Below are positions 60,294-64,000 of a DNA stretch of 64,000 bases, piece after piece. Each line of letters begins with the position of its first letter. The first letter of the stretch is position 1. The notes below the pieces were generated by a model, which was not told where the DNA came from, searched no databases, and saw nothing but the letters and a program-made list of their open reading frames with translations. Source of the stretch: Phalacrocorax aristotelis. Lineage: Eukaryota > Chordata > Aves > Suliformes > Phalacrocoracidae. Both the position numbers and the translations under genes were made by a program. Where the stretch lies: positions 26,611,179 to 26,675,178 of the forward strand of contig NC_134277.1 in the NCBI RefSeq assembly GCF_949628215.1, written 5' to 3'.

Positions 60294-60618
60294 TCATAGA
60301 ATCATAGAATCATTAAGGTTGGAAAAGACCTATAGGATCAAGTCCAACTGCCAAACCAGCACCACTGTGCCTCATAACCCATGCCCCAAAAGTGCCACGA
60401 CTACATGTTTTTTGAACACCTCCAGGGATGGTGACTCCACCACCTCTCTGGGCAGCTTGTTCCAATGCCTGACCACTCTTTCAGTAAAGACATTTTTCCT
60501 AATATCCAATCTAAACCTCCCCTGACACAGCTTGAGGCTATTTCCTCTTGTCTTATCACTTGTTACTTGGGAGAAGAGACCAACACCCACCTCACTACAA
60601 CCTCCCTTCAGGTAGATC
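60294..60618 (-). repeat. CR1 LINE 3' end
   Basis: The plus strand begins ATCATAGAATCATAGAATC, then AAGGTTGGAAAAGACCTA. The minus strand encodes the familiar [20 protein letters not shown]. It is very similar to the copy at 48277, so probably the same subfamily. It ends near GGTAGATC at about 60618. Confidence 0.93.
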
Positions 60619-63600
60619 ATGAGTTTTGAAAAGATATGACTAGTGGCAAGACAGGTCTGAGCCATAATTAATTTAATGGCTAATATAGCCCCACGTTGCT
60701 GCTTTTTCAGTGCAGGTATTTCAAGTTGCTCATACATTATCAACAGTAATGCACTCGAGCACCTGCCATAGGGTAGCGGTAGTGGCGGGCTGAGTCAGTG
60801 TAGTCTGCAGCACAAACCCCATGATGAAATGCCTGGCAAGGATTTGCATCCTTATTGCTCTTCAGCAGATGGCAGAGCAGAAGTTTGTGAAATGGTTAAT
60901 GCTTGATCTGAGAGAAATGGTGTGTATGAGAGGAGAGGGACATGATGTATATTTGTCTTCATTTTAAGTGAAAATTAAACATTTAAGTTACAGTTTTTGC
61001 TCTCAGAAGAGTTGTGAACTGTCAGTGCTTATGTATAAAAGCTGGCTAAACTTCTTGCTCATTAGCTTTTGCAGCCATTTTTGGATTTCTTTAATATGTG
61101 GAAGAGCCTGTCATCCAGTTTGTCACAGGATTTATATTTAGTTTAAAAAATATGTAAGGGTCATAAAAAAAGAAAACCCCAAATGAAGTTGCCCTGTGAC
61201 TGTGGAGCCCAGAGACAGAGCAGAACAGTTTTCTCAAAAACTGATTTCATGTTTTCCCTTTGATCCTTTGGAGAAGCAGGGGAGGCAAATCTGCGAAAGA
61301 CTGTTGTGAACAGTGACTAATATCACTACGCAAATGTAAAAGTGTAAAGCCAGCTATATCTCAGCTAATTTTTTGACTGCAATTAGGTTATGAGCCCATC
61401 AGTCCAAACCCAAGAGAGTTTAAGAGTTTAATTACTTTCCAGCAGTATTCTTATTTTTTAAGAGCTGGGGCACATCTAAAATGTTGTAATTATTTAGAGC
61501 ATCAGAGGTATATGTGCATGTGTGGATGAATGGCTAAAAAGGCTGATAAAAGCATAAGGAAAAGTGGAAGGAAAAAGCTATTCCCAGGGTGTTAGGCATC
61601 GGCTAGTCTGTGAATTTGCTGCTACTGTCATGGGAATTTCTAATAGCAAGAGAATATCAGCTAACACTGTAGATGTTAAATTCAAAGAAAGGACATGACA
61701 GATTCTCAGACTGTAAATCTGAGAATGAAACAATGGTCTTGACTTATTTTTCTTTGCACATTAATTCTAATAAATTTATGAAATTACAGCAGTTCCAGTC
61801 AGAACCACTGGGAATAAAAGTAAAAAGATCACTTTACCAACAAACCTCTTTGGTTCCCATAGCATCCATTCTTATGTTTTGCACACAGAGAAATTCCTGC
61901 CGTAAGCAGAATGCAGGGAAGTTCTCTATCATTTTTCCCATGAACGTTGCTGATTACTGTACAGATGGCTGCATACCAAGTCCGTGAGATCCATCCATAA
62001 GCAATCATGACTTTGCACTACAGGAGTTTGGAATTACTTTCCCAGCTCTGTTCCCTGTTCTGTGGTGTTTTGTTGTTTCCTTGAATGCTGAAGCATCCTG
62101 CTGCAAGTACCAGTATCGACTTAGTTGTCCTTACTTACCAGGCAGAGTGCTCCTTCGCAGCAGGTCAGGAATTGGAAAATTCATGAAAGTGATCTTTCTA
62201 ATCTGAGTGGTTTACCCATTATCATGTTTAACAGATTTTGTTTTATTAGTTAAACTTTTGTTCCCACTTTTAAAAAATCTTGATATATGAAAAGAACTGC
62301 AAAATGTGTTTATGTAAATGAGTCCTTCACAACTACAGAATATGTTTTGCGAAGTTTGAGTTGAAATTTGAACTATCACAAAGTTCAAGTTACCTTTACT
62401 TTGAATTTATTCCTTTTTTAGAGGGGTGAGAAAGTTGAGAAGGAAGACATGTAGGAGGAAGAATAAGAAAAGGTGTACTTTATGAATGTTGTTTTTTACA
62501 TCTGGTTTAAAAAATCATCTTAAGGTTCAAAGTGAGTAACTCCAAGCAGAACAAAAATGTCATTAGTATTTCATTATTGCTCTCTCAATGATCAGCTTGC
62601 TTTTACAAGCATGGCTGCATGTTTGCCTACATAATTTGGACACACAGTTGAAAATGTAACCTGCACAAAATTTTTAGTAGTGTAAGTACTGAATGTGCAG
62701 TCACATAAACATTGTGATTACTCAGCCGACTGATCAGTATATAGGTAAGAGTCTGTATTTTCCTTTCCAACCATAAAAGAAACAGAGCACATCATAAAAA
62801 CATGGAAAATGTGATATAAAAGGCTTGTTACTAAATAAAGTCTTGTGTGCTGTTCTTAATTTGTAAGAAAGACTGTCAGTATTCACAACAGATTTATGGC
62901 AGCTATACCACAATTACAGGAACTTTACAGTGTATTCATTCTTATGCCAAGAAATGCTATAAAGTAGGTGATTTGAACAAAACCAGCACTACCAGACTCT
63001 AACTGCATAAGCACAATGTGCTGTGGTCTTTCTGGTACTTAACTCAGCACAAGTGTTTCTGTGGAGTTCCCAGCCAGAATACTGCAGAAGAACTCTTTTG
63101 CTCTTAATCGTTAATCAAGATACAAATCAGGACATTTCTTACTCAGGTAACTAAGCATTGTCCATTAATATTTCAATGACCATTTTAACAGCCACTGGTT
63201 ATTGATCAGCTGACCAGTTTCAACACTGCAAAAAACCCAAACCTAACTCTACTTGGCCTACGGCTGGCAGGTCTGGAAGCTGTGCTACCAATTAAACTGC
63301 TTTGACTGAAGGTTTAACCTGCTCGGTGGGAAGTGATCATGTCTCAGTGCTGTGAAACTATAGCCCCCCTCTTAAAACATTTGGGAATTTTCATTTGAAA
63401 TTGTCTCTGAAGATCTTACCTTTTGTTTTTCACACTTAGACAAAACTGGCATGATGAAACAGTAGACTGGAGTTGAGGAAAAGTGAGGGATTGGATAGGA
63501 AAGAGTGGAGGAACTGATGTAGCTTACATCTGGTTTCATTCCCTACCCCTTCCTCTGGAATCAAACACCAGCTACCAAAATGTAAGTTGTTCTGCATGCA

Positions 63601-63647
63601 AAAGTACTTGTCTTTGAGCTACCGCATGAGCTCACACCGGCTTTAAC

Positions 63648-63764
63648 TTACTGTTGATGGTCTTGTTGCAGCTGCTCAGGAATATGCTGAATAACTTCAT
63701 AAACCGTACTAAGCATATCCTGGCCTGGGACAAAGTCAGAGCCAGGAACAGATTGACTTGAAAC
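63648..63764 (-). CDS. HEPACAM2: HEPACAM family member 2, last coding exon (partial gene)
   Basis: On the minus strand a splice acceptor (CTGCTTTTAG, AG at 63766-63765) is followed by 38 codons in phase 0 and a TAA at 63650-63648. The peptide contains SVPGSDFVPGQDM and STVYEVIQHIPEQ, which I recognise as the conserved cytoplasmic C-terminus of HEPACAM2, an immunoglobulin-superfamily membrane protein that localises to the Golgi and mitotic spindle. The rest of the gene lies to the right of the window. It follows SAMD9L in the same orientation, as in mammals. The exon is short and is visible only in a frame with no start codon. Confidence 0.85.
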   Translation of the reverse strand, partial: VSSQSVPGSDFVPGQDMLSTVYEVIQHIPEQLQQDHQQ

Positions 63765-64000
63765 CTAAAAGCAGCAAAGAGTATTCCTACTGTAAGTACA
63801 AATAGGAAAAGATTCAACAGAAATTAAACTGATAACGTAACATCTCCTTTTTTAAACTTTTCCCTATCAACAGCTTGCATGTGGACTTAACAGTTCATCT
63901 CTATTAGTTTACATTTCCATTAAGTTTTCACCACATTTATAGTAAGGCAGGCAATAGTTTTAAATTCAGTTAGGATCTTAGAAGATTTAGGATGGAGCTC

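Larger units (their letters stand above)
48551..63647. other. Intergenic region between SAMD9L and HEPACAM2, with the HEPACAM2 3' UTR at its right end
   Basis: It holds CR1 copies, a solo LTR, a GT microsatellite and a palindrome, each listed separately. I see no coding exon. The HEPACAM2 3' UTR must extend left from 63647. Possible minus-strand AATAAA signals occur near 62405 and 62240, but I cannot choose between them. Confidence 0.55.

Noticed and set aside
1-64000. CRISPR arrays, operons, tRNA or rRNA genes
   Set aside because: No evenly spaced direct repeats, no bacterial gene layout and no cloverleaf-type sequence were seen; the window is vertebrate nuclear DNA.

Overview
The window looks like avian nuclear DNA. 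It has several CR1 LINE 3' ends with the bird-type ATTCTATG-like tail, endogenous retroviruses (ERVs) of kinds typical of bird genomes, and two vertebrate genes in a conserved order: SAMD9L followed by the last coding exon of HEPACAM2, both on the minus strand. I see no sign of a prokaryote. The species cannot be named from the sequence alone.

Region 1-15049 is a retrovirus inside a retrovirus. An outer ERV (its 5' LTR and gag start lie left of the window) runs gag, protease, RT, RNase H, integrase, env and a 3' LTR. A second, gamma-like ERV (1492-9678) sits inside its protease gene. The inner element has two LTRs of 637 and 638 bp that differ at only four positions, and a 4-bp target duplication (ATAC). 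Both elements are broken by stops and frameshifts. In the inner one gag-pol is badly decayed and lacks the nucleocapsid-protease segment, while env has only one stop and one frameshift. That mismatch between young LTRs and an old-looking body is the most interesting point of this region.

Region 15050-39062 is AT-rich non-coding DNA. I recognise no host exon in it. It holds one orphan CpG island (about 31.9-32.2 kb) and an unexplained pair of overlapping minus-strand ORFs (33.2-34.0 kb).

Region 39063-46260 is the SAMD9L locus. A 1588-codon single coding exon lies at 39063-43829, with a splice acceptor one base before the ATG. An intron of about 2.1 kb carries a CR1 copy, followed by a candidate 5' UTR exon end at 45957 and a strong interferon-stimulated response element at 46234-46251. 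SAMD9L is an interferon-induced antiviral and growth-restricting factor in mammals. The two acidic residues I remember as the nuclease active site of human SAMD9 align here at one constant offset.

Region 46260-64000 is intergenic and ends in the HEPACAM2 3' end. It contains four CR1 copies, all on the minus strand. One is split by a 626-bp solo LTR with its own 4-bp duplication. There is also a (GT)18 microsatellite and a 20-bp perfect palindrome. The terminal HEPACAM2 exon at 63648-63764 is short and easily missed.

No CRISPR array, operon, tRNA or rRNA gene was seen. I found no wholly new system. The items worth following are the nested ERV pair with its odd inner Env, the SAMD9L regulatory and active-site picture, and the orphan CpG island with the nearby ORF pair.
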